Assembly: GCF_002287505.1 (NCBI RefSeq)
Contig: NZ_CP019688.1
Coordinates: forward strand, 1,910,674 to 1,974,673
Length of the DNA: 64,000 nt
Source: Corynebacterium glaucum
Lineage (GTDB): Bacteria; Actinomycetota; Actinomycetes; Mycobacteriales; Mycobacteriaceae
Direction: 5' to 3'
Positions 39,063 to 47,636 of the stretch are shown here, in pieces; the first letter of the stretch is position 1; every line of letters begins with the position of its first letter. The notes under the pieces were generated by a model that had not been told where the DNA came from, made no database searches, and saw nothing but the letters and a program-made list of their open reading frames with translations. Both the position numbers and the translations under genes were made by a program.

Positions 39063-40046
39063 ATGAGCACCCCGTTGTCCCTCATTGATTTCTGCACCCG
39101 CTACCCCGACGAGACCGTTGGGCAGGCGATGCAACGTTCCGTGGCCTTCGCCCAGAAGGCGGAGTCCCTCGACTACCTGCGCATCTGGTATTCCGAGCAC
39201 CACAACATGACCTCGATCGTCTCTTCGGTGCCATCGGTTTTGATCTCGCACATCGGTGCACAGACGGAGAAGATCCGCCTCGGTGCTGGTGGAGTGATGC
39301 TGCCGAACCACTCCCCCTACGTCATCGCCGAGCAGTTCGGCATGCTCGCGGAGCTCTACCCGGACCGCATCGACCTGGGCCTGGGTCGTGCGCCCGGTAC
39401 GGATCAGCAGACACTCGGCCGCGCCCTGCGCCGCGATCCGCGCAGCGCGGAGAACTTCCCGCAGGACGTGTTGGAGCTGCAGGCATGGTTGTCCAACGAG
39501 TCGCCGCTTCCCGGCGTGGTCGCTGTGCCGGGCTTTAACACGAATGTTCCGCTCTACATCCTCGGTTCGTCGATGTTCGGGGCGTCTCTTGCAGCCAAGC
39601 TCGGCCTGCCGTACGCGTTCGCGTCTCACTTCGCTCCGCAGCAGCTAGAGCAGGCTACCGCGTACTACCGCGAGAACTACGAGCCGTCCGAACGTTACCC
39701 GGAGCCGTACTGCATCGCCGCCGTAAACGTGATCGCGTCCGACACCGAGGAAGATGCGGACCGGCAGCAGCACACCGTTCACCGCGAGCGTGTTCGCTCG
39801 ATGATTGGCCGCCGCGGGGCGCCGCTGTCGGAGCAGCAACTCGATGCGCACATGCACTCCATTCAAGGGCGCCAAATTATTGATATGTTGCGCTACACTG
39901 CGAAGGGCACCGGGGAAAATATTCAGGATTATCTTACTTGGTTCAAATCCCTGGCTCAGGCCGATGAGCTGATGATTTCCCTCCAGGCGGCCTCGCATGA
40001 AGAAGCATTGAGGGGCATGGAGATCCTCGCCGCGCACCGCCCGTGA
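39063..40046 (+). CDS. Luciferase-like (LLM-class) flavin-dependent oxidoreductase
   Basis: 327 aa TIM-barrel of the bacterial-luciferase family. Typical blocks: YWFSEHHN-like IWYSEHHNMT, IRLGAGGVMLPNHSPYVIAEQFGMLAELYPDRIDLGLGRAPG, which binds FMNH2 and substrate. A downstream neighbour of aecD-brnQ in C. glutamicum is also annotated as an alkanal monooxygenase-like gene. Substrate is unknown; these enzymes often work on alkanes, sulfonates or antibiotics. It ends 71 bp before gntR. Confidence 0.9.
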   Translation: MSTPLSLIDFCTRYPDETVGQAMQRSVAFAQKAESLDYLRIWYSEHHNMTSIVSSVPSVLISHIGAQTEKIRLGAGGVMLPNHSPYVIAEQFGMLAELYPDRIDLGLGRAPGTDQQTLGRALRRDPRSAENFPQDVLELQAWLSNESPLPGVVAVPGFNTNVPLYILGSSMFGASLAAKLGLPYAFASHFAPQQLEQATAYYRENYEPSERYPEPYCIAAVNVIASDTEEDADRQQHTVHRERVRSMIGRRGAPLSEQQLDAHMHSIQGRQIIDMLRYTAKGTGENIQDYLTWFKSLAQADELMISLQAASHEEALRGMEILAAHRP

Positions 40047-40070
40047 GGAAATGTACGGTCAACCATGTAG

Positions 40071-40082
40071 TATGGCCATACC
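40071..40082. promoter_or_regulatory. 12-bp perfect palindrome upstream of the GntR gene, candidate autoregulatory site
   Basis: GTATGGCCATAC, 36 bp upstream of the gntR start. HutC-type regulators bind palindromes of the GT-N-TA/AC kind, so self-binding is plausible. Confidence 0.55.
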
Positions 40083-40117
40083 AATCATTTCTCACGGTTA
40101 AGTATCGGAAGTATCGC

Positions 40118-40903
40118 GTGTCTGAATCCCTGTCGGCCAACCCCTTGCGCCGCCCACAGCAACACCAAGAAATTGCCGACTACCTGCGGGACGAAATCTT
40201 CGCGGGCCGCATTCCTGTCGGCGAATCGCTGCCTTCAGAAGCGGAACTCTGCACCCAGTTCGACACCTCCCGCGGCCCGGTTCGGCAGGCAGTTTCCACG
40301 CTTCGCAGCGAGGGTCTGATCTCCTCCGGTCGCGGCCGCCGGTCGATTGTCCTGTCTAATATCCGCACCGAATCGTTTGAGGAAGTGCTCTCCAACGCCT
40401 CCCGCATCGCCCGCATGGGCAAAGAGCCGGGCCAAATCCTGCAGTGGTTCGGCCTGCACCCCGCACAGTCCGAAATTGCCAACGCGCTCGACGTCAAGGA
40501 GGGCACCTCGGTGGTCTCCTTGCGCCGCGTCCGCACCGCAAACGGCACCCCGATCGTCACCGAGGAAATCTTCTTCAGCCCATCCATTTCCTCGATCGTG
40601 CTGGGCGTGGACCCGAACTCAGAGTCCTTCCACCGCACCCTGATGCGCGAGGGCGTGAACTTCAATAACATCGCCCGCGCCGCAAGCATCGACCTCGCGA
40701 ACGAGGACGATGTCTCTAACCTCGGCGTCGCGGATGGCGCGCCGATTCTAGAGGTGCAGGTTCGCGCCTACACGCACACCGGTGCGCCGGTTGAGTACGC
40801 AGTGCACCGTTACCGCACCGAGGAGATGTCTTTCGGCTTGAACAACGTGCGCGGACACTCCTCGCCAATGTGGGTAGAGATGGCGCCGGAGACGATCGGC
40901 TAG
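40118..40903 (+). CDS. GntR-family (HutC subgroup) transcriptional regulator
   Basis: 261 aa from the GTG at 40118, with GGAAG 6 nt upstream. An N-terminal winged helix (DEIFAGRIPVGESLPSEAELCTQFDTSRGPVRQAVSTLRSEGLI) is followed by a UTRA effector domain (about residues 95-240, with SFHRTLMREGVN and VEYAVHRYRTEEMSF). The UTRA domain suggests a small-molecule ligand. It lies 18 bp upstream of a peptide/nickel-type ABC importer operon on the same strand, which it most likely controls. The palindrome at 40071-40082 is a candidate operator. An in-frame start at 40043 would extend over this operator. Confidence 0.9.
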   Translation: MSESLSANPLRRPQQHQEIADYLRDEIFAGRIPVGESLPSEAELCTQFDTSRGPVRQAVSTLRSEGLISSGRGRRSIVLSNIRTESFEEVLSNASRIARMGKEPGQILQWFGLHPAQSEIANALDVKEGTSVVSLRRVRTANGTPIVTEEIFFSPSISSIVLGVDPNSESFHRTLMREGVNFNNIARAASIDLANEDDVSNLGVADGAPILEVQVRAYTHTGAPVEYAVHRYRTEEMSFGLNNVRGHSSPMWVEMAPETIG

Positions 40904-40921
40904 TACGGTACGATTTTCCGC

Positions 40922-42346
40922 ATGAAGCACACCCCGCTTGCCGGTTCCCTGCTCGCCGCCGCAGCGCTTGCCTCATGCACCACATCGCAGCACCCCACGG
41001 AGGTGCTCACCGTCGCGGCGTCCGCTCCCCCAGCAAGCTTGGACTTTACGACGACCGGTGGTGCCGCCGGCCCGCAGGCACTCATGGGCAACGTCTACGA
41101 GACGCTCGTGCTTATCGACGACTCGGGCCAGCCGCAACCCAACCTCGCAACGAGTTGGGAGACCGACGGCACGACATACACGTTCCACCTGCGCGACGAC
41201 GTCACCTTCTCCAACGGCAAACCGTTCACCGCCGAGGACGCGGTGTTCTCAATCAACTACGTCCAAAACGAATGGACCAACGGACTGAAAGCCCAAATGG
41301 CCCCGGTTCACGCCGCGACGGCGATTGATCAGCACACGCTGGAAGTGCAGTTGGAAGAGCCGTCGGCAAGCTGGCTCTGGTCTATGGGCACGTTCACTGG
41401 GGCGATGATGTGCGAGGACTCCATCCCTCGGCTGGCGACGGACCCGCTGGGGACCGGCCCGTACACGGTGAAGCGTTTCGACGAGGGCACCGCGATCGAG
41501 TTCTCCGCCCGCGAGGACTACTGGGACACCGTGCACAACGACGCGCAGATCCGCTACTTTTCCGATGCCGTTTCCGCGGTCAACGCGCTGCGCGCAGGCG
41601 ACGTGGACGTGGTGTGGCAGATGCAGGCGCCGCAGCTGATTGGCGCGCTTCCCGAAGACATCGGGGTCGAAGTGGGCACCACGAATGGCGAGGTGCTCCT
41701 TTCCATGAACAATCGGCGCGCACCATTCGACGACCCAGATGTCCGCCGCGCCGTCGCCCACGCCATCGACCGCGATGCGCTGAACCAGGTGGTGTACAAC
41801 GGCTACGCCACCGACACCGGCGGTGCACCCGTGCCGCCAACCGACCCCTGGTACACCGGCCGCGACTACTACCCCTTCGATCCAGAGCGCGCGAGGGAAC
41901 TACTTGCGGGGCGCGCCCCGGAGATCACGATCACGGTGCCCAGCCTCCCCTACGCGCAAACCGCGGCCGAGCTCATCTTCTCCCAACTGCGCGACGTTGG
42001 CTTCAACGTGAAGCTGGAAACCGTCGAGTTCCCAGCGGTGTGGCTGAACCAGGTGCTCAAGCAGTCGGACTATCAGGCCTCGATCGTCGCCCACGTGGAG
42101 CCGCGCGACCTGGCCAACCTGTTCGGCAACCCGGATTACTACTTGGGATACGACTCCGAGCAGACGCGTGAGCTGCTTGCCCACGAAGACTTCGGCGGCG
42201 CCGTGGACCAGATCATGGCGGACGCCGCAGCGTTGACGCTGGTGAACGCGCCGAATATTGTGCTGGCCCGCCCTGGCATTACGGGCGTAAACCCGAACGT
42301 GGTCACCGATTCGCTACCGCTGAACCGAATCGAGGTGGCGCGGTGA
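40922..42346 (+). CDS. Peptide/nickel-type ABC transporter substrate-binding lipoprotein
   Basis: 474 aa, SBP family 5. Lipoprotein signal MKHTPLAGSLLAAAALASC with lipobox LASC. The fold is recognisable from LMGNVYETLVLIDDSGQPQPNLATSWETDGTTYTFHLRDDVTFSNGKPFTAEDAVFS and GTGPYTVKRFDEG. It captures peptides, or possibly metal chelates or other small polar compounds, outside the membrane; substrate unknown. A likely -10 TACGAT (40909-40914) stands 7 nt before the ATG, so the mRNA may be leaderless. The permease GTG overlaps its stop. One CGTCGATAAGC copy lies at 41110-41120. Confidence 0.93.
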   Translation: MKHTPLAGSLLAAAALASCTTSQHPTEVLTVAASAPPASLDFTTTGGAAGPQALMGNVYETLVLIDDSGQPQPNLATSWETDGTTYTFHLRDDVTFSNGKPFTAEDAVFSINYVQNEWTNGLKAQMAPVHAATAIDQHTLEVQLEEPSASWLWSMGTFTGAMMCEDSIPRLATDPLGTGPYTVKRFDEGTAIEFSAREDYWDTVHNDAQIRYFSDAVSAVNALRAGDVDVVWQMQAPQLIGALPEDIGVEVGTTNGEVLLSMNNRRAPFDDPDVRRAVAHAIDRDALNQVVYNGYATDTGGAPVPPTDPWYTGRDYYPFDPERARELLAGRAPEITITVPSLPYAQTAAELIFSQLRDVGFNVKLETVEFPAVWLNQVLKQSDYQASIVAHVEPRDLANLFGNPDYYLGYDSEQTRELLAHEDFGGAVDQIMADAAALTLVNAPNIVLARPGITGVNPNVVTDSLPLNRIEVAR

Positions 42347-43236
42347 TCAAATCCGTTGGACGTTTCCTCGCGCTGCTTGCCGCCGCCAGCGTTCTGATCT
42401 TCCTGCTGCTGCGCGCAGTGCCGGGCGACCCGGCGCGCGTTGCGCTCGGCGTGACGGCCACGGACGAAGCCGTCGCGGAGCTTTCGCGACGCTTGGGCAC
42501 CGACCGCCCGCTGACCGTCCAGTACTTCGACTGGATCGGGGGACTGCTCACTGGGGACTTCGGCATCTCAATGGCGTCGGGGCGCGATATCACACCGACG
42601 ATCATCGAACGCGCCGGCATCTCGCTCACCCTCACCATCACCGCCATGGTGGTGGCGCTGTTGCTTGCCGTGCCGTTGGGGATCCGGCTGGCGCGCCGCC
42701 CCAACCCGATCCTGGCGGGGCTCACGCAGATTGGCATCGCGGTGCCGTCGTTCCTCATCGGCATCCTCACCGTCGCACTTTTCTCTGTGCAACTGGGGTG
42801 GTTGCCGGCTGGTGGCTGGGGCTCACCCGCGCACGCCGTGTTGCCGGTGGCGTCGCTGGCACTGGTGCAGGGTGCGATCCTCACGCGTTACGTGCGCGCT
42901 GCCATCGTGGAGGAGCTGGGCAAGGACTACGTGCGCACGGGCAGGGCGCAGGGGGCGTCGATAAGCGAAGTGCTTTATTCCTCCGTGCTGCGCAACGCGG
43001 CGCTGCCTGTGCTCACTGTGACTGGCCTGCAGCTCTCGACGCTGATTGTGGGAGCGGTCGTGGTGGAGCGGGTGTTCGCGATCCCGGGTTTAGGTTCCAT
43101 GCTGATCGACGCTGTGTCGAGCCGTGACCTGACCACCGTCCAGACCGTGATGATGCTGCTGGTCGCGTTCACACTCGCGGTGAACCTGATCGTGGATCTG
43201 CTGTACGTAGTAATCGACCCAAGGAGCCGGCGATGA
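42343..43236 (+). CDS. Peptide/nickel-type ABC transporter permease, DppB-like
   Basis: 297 aa with six hydrophobic segments. BPD_transp_1 signature lies in EELGKDYVRTGRAQGASISEVLYSSVLRNAALPVLTV. N-terminus FLLLRAVPGDPARVALG is typical of DppB/OppB. GTG start overlaps the substrate-binding gene by 4 bp; its stop overlaps the second permease (ATGA). The CGTCGATAAGC copy at 42956-42966 encodes part of the permease EAA-like loop (ASISEVL), and the adjacent 8 bases match the copy at 1932. Confidence 0.93.
   Translation: MIKSVGRFLALLAAASVLIFLLLRAVPGDPARVALGVTATDEAVAELSRRLGTDRPLTVQYFDWIGGLLTGDFGISMASGRDITPTIIERAGISLTLTITAMVVALLLAVPLGIRLARRPNPILAGLTQIGIAVPSFLIGILTVALFSVQLGWLPAGGWGSPAHAVLPVASLALVQGAILTRYVRAAIVEELGKDYVRTGRAQGASISEVLYSSVLRNAALPVLTVTGLQLSTLIVGAVVVERVFAIPGLGSMLIDAVSSRDLTTVQTVMMLLVAFTLAVNLIVDLLYVVIDPRSRR
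42956..42974 (+). repeat. Iterated 11-mer repeat, long copy (19 nt identical to 1932-1950)
   Basis: CGTCGATAAGC followed by GAAGTGCT. Here it codes for ASISEVL in a permease; at 1932 it lies in the non-coding strand of an unrelated gene, so shared protein sequence cannot explain the identity. Confidence 0.9.
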
Positions 43237-44006
43237 GGCGCGCGCAATACGTAGGTGGCGTAATCGTCGGCCTGGTCCTGCTCGCCGCGGTGGTGTCGCT
43301 GGTGTGGACTCCGTACGACCCGTTGCAGGCGATGCCGGAAAACCGGTTGGAGGGGCCGTCGATAAGCCATGTGCTTGGCACGGACGAGCTGGGCCGCGAC
43401 GTGCTGTCGAGGATTATGGACGGCGCGCGCTTGACCCTTGCTGTGGTGCTGGGCGCAGTGGGGCTGTCGGCGTTGATTGGCATCCCGCTGGGGATCTATG
43501 CGGGGATGCGCAACAGCAGGCTCGTGATGGGGATGTCCGACCTGCTGCTGGCGTTTCCGGCGCTGCTGCTGGCCATTGTGTTCACCGCGGTGTTTGGGGC
43601 CTCGATCTGGATTGTGGTGCTGGCGATTGGGCTAGCCGGGATTCCCGGGTTTGTGCGCGTGGCGCGTGTGGGCACGATCCAGGTGATGAGCCAGGACTAC
43701 ATCCTGGCCGCGCGGATGGCGAAACTTTCCGGACCGGCGATTGCGCGCCGTCACGTGCTGCCGAACATCGCGCACCTGCTGACCACGCAGGCGACGGTCG
43801 CAATTGCTCTGGCCATCCTGGCCGAGGCCGGCTTGAGCTTCCTCGGGCTCGGGGCACCAGCGCCGTATGCGTCGTGGGGGCGCATGCTGCAGGCCTCGCA
43901 GCCGTTCTTGGCCACCGACCCGCACTTGGCGATCTGGCCCGGCCTGGCGATTGCGCTGACCGTTATGGGCTTCAACCTGCTTGGAGGCAGCCGTGATCCG
44001 CGTTGA
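43233..44006 (+). CDS. Peptide/nickel-type ABC transporter permease, DppC-like
   Basis: 257 aa with about five to six hydrophobic segments. GTDELGRDVLSRIMDGAR near the N-terminus and QDYILAARMAKLSGPAIARRHVLPNIAHLL, the EAA loop, are classical DppC features. The end, SYLG-type AGLSFLGLGAPAPYASWGRML, matches too. It overlaps its upstream neighbour by 4 bp and the ATPase gene by 14 bp, so all four genes form one operon. A CGTCGATAAGC copy at 43357-43367 encodes part of GPSISHVLG. Confidence 0.93.
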   Translation: MRRAQYVGGVIVGLVLLAAVVSLVWTPYDPLQAMPENRLEGPSISHVLGTDELGRDVLSRIMDGARLTLAVVLGAVGLSALIGIPLGIYAGMRNSRLVMGMSDLLLAFPALLLAIVFTAVFGASIWIVVLAIGLAGIPGFVRVARVGTIQVMSQDYILAARMAKLSGPAIARRHVLPNIAHLLTTQATVAIALAILAEAGLSFLGLGAPAPYASWGRMLQASQPFLATDPHLAIWPGLAIALTVMGFNLLGGSRDPR

Positions 44007-45360
44007 AGATTTGAGCATTCCGGGCCTGCTGCACGGCATCTCCTTCAAGGTCGCCCCCGGCGAGCGCCTGGGCATTATCGGTGAGTCCGGCTCCGGGAAG
44101 TCGCTCACCGCGCTGTCCATCATGGGGCTCACCGACCTGCCGGTGAGTGGCTCCATCACCGTTGACGGCGTGCAGATGATCGGCTCCCCCGACCGGGTTC
44201 AGCGCAAGGTGCGCGGCGCGAAGGTGGGCATGGTCTTCCAAGAGCCGATGACCGCGCTCGACCCGCTGAAAAAGATCGGTTCGCTGGTGCCGCACGAGTT
44301 GCTTGAGGACGTCGGCGTTGCTCGCCCCGACGCCTACCCGCACCAGCTCTCCGGCGGCCAGCGCCAGCGCGTGCTCATCGCGCTCGCCCTGTCGCAGAAC
44401 CCGGACTATTTGATCTGCGACGAGCCCACCACCGCGCTCGACACCACCGTGCAGCGCCAGATCCTCGACTTGATTGACCGGCTTGTCGACGAGCGCGGCA
44501 TGGGCCTGATCTTCATCTCGCACGACCTCGCCGTGGTGGATCGCATGACGGAGCAGCTGCTCATCCTCAAGGACGGACGCGAAGTATCGTCCCACTCCGA
44601 GTACGCCCAGCAGCTCGAGCGCGCCTCGCGCCCCGGCCCGCCAGCCGCACTCACGGTCCTCGGCGAGCCCGTGGTCACGCTCGACGGCGTGAGCCTGCGC
44701 CGCGGCGCCACGCAGGCCCTCGACAACGTCTCGCTCACCGTCCGCCACGGCGAGCGCCTGGGAATTGTCGGCGGCTCCGGCTCCGGCAAGACCTCGCTTT
44801 TGCACACCATCGCTGGCTTGCTCACGCCGGATTCGGGCACGGTCACTGTCGGCGGCACCATGCAGATGGTCTTCCAGGACCCGTATTCTTCGCTCGACCC
44901 GCGGATGGATGTGCTCCGAAGCGTGATGGAAGGGGGCGTCGATAAGCAACGAGCTAGCGAAACCCTCGCAGAGGTTGGCATTACCGACAACCGTTTGCCC
45001 AAGGCCTTCTCCGGCGGGCAGCGCCAGCGGATCTCGATCGCTCGCGCCGCCGCGTCTCGCCCCAGCATTTTGCTTGCCGACGAACCGGTGAGCGCGCTCG
45101 ATGTCTCCGTACGCGAGCAGGTGCTTGCGCTTCTCGACGCCACCGTGGGCCCGAACACCCTCATTTTTGTCTCGCACGACTTGGCGGTGGTGCGCGAGAT
45201 CTGCCCGCGGATCGCGGTTATGCACCAAGGCCGGATTGTGGAACACGGAGAGACCGAAGCGATTTGGCGCGACCCGCAGCACGAGTACTCGCAGCAGTTG
45301 CTGGACTCAGTGTTGGACTCAGTGCTGGGCGACGAGGGATCCAGCGAGTTTATCGAGTGA
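43993..45360 (+). CDS. Peptide/nickel-type ABC transporter, two ATPase domains fused (DppD-DppF-like)
   Basis: 455 aa with two ABC ATPase cores. First: Walker A GESGSGKSL, signature LSGGQRQR, Walker B YLICDEPTTALD. Second: Walker A GGSGSGKTS, signature FSGGQRQR, Walker B ILLADEPVSALD. It powers the two permeases with one polypeptide in place of two. The second core is short (about 200 residues) and lacks the C-terminal oligopeptide domain. GTG start at 43993 has GGAGG 5 nt upstream; a TTG at 43981 is also in frame. The end holds a 12-bp near-duplication (LDSVLDSVLG). CGTCGAYAAGC copies lie at 44481-44491 and 44937-44947. Confidence 0.94.
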   Translation: MIRVEDLSIPGLLHGISFKVAPGERLGIIGESGSGKSLTALSIMGLTDLPVSGSITVDGVQMIGSPDRVQRKVRGAKVGMVFQEPMTALDPLKKIGSLVPHELLEDVGVARPDAYPHQLSGGQRQRVLIALALSQNPDYLICDEPTTALDTTVQRQILDLIDRLVDERGMGLIFISHDLAVVDRMTEQLLILKDGREVSSHSEYAQQLERASRPGPPAALTVLGEPVVTLDGVSLRRGATQALDNVSLTVRHGERLGIVGGSGSGKTSLLHTIAGLLTPDSGTVTVGGTMQMVFQDPYSSLDPRMDVLRSVMEGGVDKQRASETLAEVGITDNRLPKAFSGGQRQRISIARAAASRPSILLADEPVSALDVSVREQVLALLDATVGPNTLIFVSHDLAVVREICPRIAVMHQGRIVEHGETEAIWRDPQHEYSQQLLDSVLDSVLGDEGSSEFIE

Positions 45361-45487
45361 TGTAGGGCACCAGCGTCGGGTCGAGCAGGTGCTCTTCCAC
45401 CCGCTCGAAATTCATGGCCATGGCGTCGAATTCGTGCACTTCAGCTGCCGTGAGCTGAACCTGCTCGCGGGGAACCGGTGTCTGCAT
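45350..45487 (-). CDS. Small hypothetical protein, 45 aa
   Basis: Starts ATG at 45487 and reads MQTPVPREQVQLTAAEVHEF, ending FERVEEHLLDPTLVPYITR. Its stop overlaps the 3' end of the ABC ATPase gene by 11 bp (convergent). It is acidic, has no membrane segment, and shows GC-rich third positions in frame. No strong Shine-Dalgarno sequence is visible. I cannot name a family. Confidence 0.5.
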   Translation of the reverse strand: MQTPVPREQVQLTAAEVHEFDAMAMNFERVEEHLLDPTLVPYITR

Positions 45488-45554
45488 GCGTCAATTGTAA
45501 CCCGGGACTTACGAGTATGTGATTTGAACAAGAGGGGGCCTAAGCTGGTGGCCC

Positions 45555-46850
45555 ATGGACGACGCACCCAAGGTGATCGCCCCCTACCACCGGCTCAACC
45601 GCACGCGCCCGGACTGGTGGCGCCCGCTTGTAGAACTCGGGCTTGCCGCCGTGTTCGGGCTGTTGTTCCAGATCGCGTGGATTATCGCGATGATGTTCGG
45701 GCCGGTGACGTTGGAGTCGCTCACCGCCATGCTCTTCGAGCGCGACGAGTGGAGCGCCGACCCCGCGACGAGCCTGATGCTGTTCGGCGGCATCGCGACC
45801 GGGATCCCTGCGGTGCTGCTGGCCGCACGCATCAGTGGCAGGCCGCGCGGCACGCTGTGGTCCGTCGAGCGGCGGTTCCGGTGGCGCCGCTTCGGCCAGG
45901 CGCTGCTTTTTATCACCTTGCCGGCGGCGGTGCTGCAAGCCCTCGACGTGGCGCTTTACGGCATGCCCGCGCCCGTAGACCGCACTTTTTGGCTGCACGT
46001 CGCAGTTGCGTGCACTGCGCTGCCGCTGCAGTGTGTGGCCGAGGAGCTGATCTTCCGCGGCATGCTGCCGCAGGCAATGGGTACGTGGATGCGCTCCGCG
46101 TGGTTGGCGTACCTCGTAGCTCTACCGATCTTTGTCATCGGCCACCCGTACGGCGCCTCGGGACTGATCAGCGTGGCAATCTTCGGCGCACTCGCGAGCC
46201 TGCTCACGCACCGCACCGGCGGTCTCGAGGCCGCGATCGCACTGCATATCACGCTGAACGCGACGGTGTACTTCGGCGAATTCTCCGGCATTGCGCAAGA
46301 CTTCGGCATCCGGCAGCTACTCGCCGCGTTGACGGTCCTCGCGATGTACGGCGGTGCCGGGCTCCTTTTGCTGCTCGGGGTCAATACCACCGTCGCTCCG
46401 CCGCAGCTGGATAGCGTGCGCGTGCGCTCCCTTCCGCACCCGTCCGGCGAACTGCTCGGTGCTCGCGGCATCGACGTCGTCGGCCCCGGCGGTGTCGTCC
46501 TTTGCGAGATGCCGTGGCGCGGCGACTCCTCCAACGCAGAGCTCGCCGTGCCCGGTTGGCGCTTTCGATACACCGCACTGCACGGCCGCTTCAACCTGCG
46601 CTGCACCAACACCGGCCCAACACCGCAGCCGGTGTACCTCGCGATCGTCCCCCACTTCGCGCGCGGTCAGCTTCAGGGGCTTGTGCTTCACGACGCCCAC
46701 CGAACCGTCAAACTCACCCCCACCGGCGCCACCGGCATGGTGGTATGGCATCCGCCCGAAGGAGGTATCTGCGCTGGCCCTGAGCTGCGTGATACGCTCC
46801 TGCTACCAGGCAAAAGTGTCCAGATAGAACTCACTATCGAGGTGGTCTAA
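45555..46850 (+). CDS. CPBP-family intramembrane metalloprotease with C-terminal extra domain
   Basis: 431 aa. About the first 285 residues have multiple hydrophobic segments and the CPBP (CAAX protease/bacteriocin-processing) motifs: EELIFRGMLP (EExxxR), FVIGH (FxxxH) and LHITLN (HxxxN). Then ~150 residues form a soluble, strand-rich domain (VRVRSLPHPSGELLGARGIDVVGPGG and a beta-rich end) not found in the two tandem relatives that follow. Likely a membrane protease. It opens a run of three CPBP genes that follow without gaps, a probable operon. Confidence 0.9.
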   Translation: MDDAPKVIAPYHRLNRTRPDWWRPLVELGLAAVFGLLFQIAWIIAMMFGPVTLESLTAMLFERDEWSADPATSLMLFGGIATGIPAVLLAARISGRPRGTLWSVERRFRWRRFGQALLFITLPAAVLQALDVALYGMPAPVDRTFWLHVAVACTALPLQCVAEELIFRGMLPQAMGTWMRSAWLAYLVALPIFVIGHPYGASGLISVAIFGALASLLTHRTGGLEAAIALHITLNATVYFGEFSGIAQDFGIRQLLAALTVLAMYGGAGLLLLLGVNTTVAPPQLDSVRVRSLPHPSGELLGARGIDVVGPGGVVLCEMPWRGDSSNAELAVPGWRFRYTALHGRFNLRCTNTGPTPQPVYLAIVPHFARGQLQGLVLHDAHRTVKLTPTGATGMVVWHPPEGGICAGPELRDTLLLPGKSVQIELTIEVV

Positions 46851-47636
46851 TTGCAGTTTCACCTTCTGGCGCGCCCCCGCCACTGGTGGGTATCGCTCAT
46901 CGAACTAGCCCTGGTCGCAGCCCTCTTCTTCGGCCTGCTCACCGCTGCGGTGGCTCTATTGAGTGCCACGGGCGATGATGCGGACGTACTCGAACTCTTG
47001 TCCCTGGCGTTGGTGCTTCCCGCGCCGTTTCTCGCGGCCTGGCTGACCCGGCGCAACCCGAACGCGCTGCTCTCGGTGGAGTACCGGATCCGGTGGCCGA
47101 TCGTCGGACGCGCTGCGCTGGTAGCGGTGCCGCTGTACGGATTGCTCGCGGGCATCATGTTCTTCAGCGCCGAAGCAGTCGTCACCGCTCACACCATTGC
47201 CCTCGCGTGTGTCTACCTCTTGATCATTCCGTTCCAGGCCGCGATGGAAGAGCTCGTGTTTCGCGCGGCGCTGCCGCAAATCGTGGGTACTTGGGTGCGT
47301 TCACCGTGGGGCGCGTACGGCGCTGCGATCCCGCCGTTTGTGTTCCTCCACGTCTACAACTGGATCGGGCTGACGGACATCTTCGTGTTCGCCATATGTG
47401 CGGCGTACTTGACGTGGCGCACCGGCGGCATCGAGGCTGCCACCGTGCTGCACGCCGCAGGCAACCTCCAGATCTACCTGTTGATCCCCTTCTTTCCCGA
47501 CGATCTCACCGTGACAACGGACCTCGACTGGGGCTCAGTCGCCTTCACGATTGCGCTCACGGTGATCGCGACCGCACTCATCGCGCGGGTGGTCACCCGC
47601 AGCCGAGCTGTGTCTAATGTATATAGGGTCGGATAG
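46851..47636 (+). CDS. CPBP-family intramembrane metalloprotease, tandem copy 2
   Basis: 261 aa from a TTG directly after the previous stop. Motifs MEELVFRAALPQ, FVFLH, LHAAGN. The N-terminus MQFHLLARPRHWWVSLIELALVAALFFGL is almost the same as that of copy 3, so these two come from a recent local duplication. Eight or so hydrophobic segments. The catalytic Glu-Glu and His residues are retained, so it should be active if folded. Likely in a single transcription unit with its neighbours. Confidence 0.9.
   Translation: MQFHLLARPRHWWVSLIELALVAALFFGLLTAAVALLSATGDDADVLELLSLALVLPAPFLAAWLTRRNPNALLSVEYRIRWPIVGRAALVAVPLYGLLAGIMFFSAEAVVTAHTIALACVYLLIIPFQAAMEELVFRAALPQIVGTWVRSPWGAYGAAIPPFVFLHVYNWIGLTDIFVFAICAAYLTWRTGGIEAATVLHAAGNLQIYLLIPFFPDDLTVTTDLDWGSVAFTIALTVIATALIARVVTRSRAVSNVYRVG

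Noticed and set aside
45298..45328. Direct repeat at the ABC ATPase 3' end
   Set aside because: A single 12-bp duplication giving LDSVLDSVLG; real, but too small to call a separate element.
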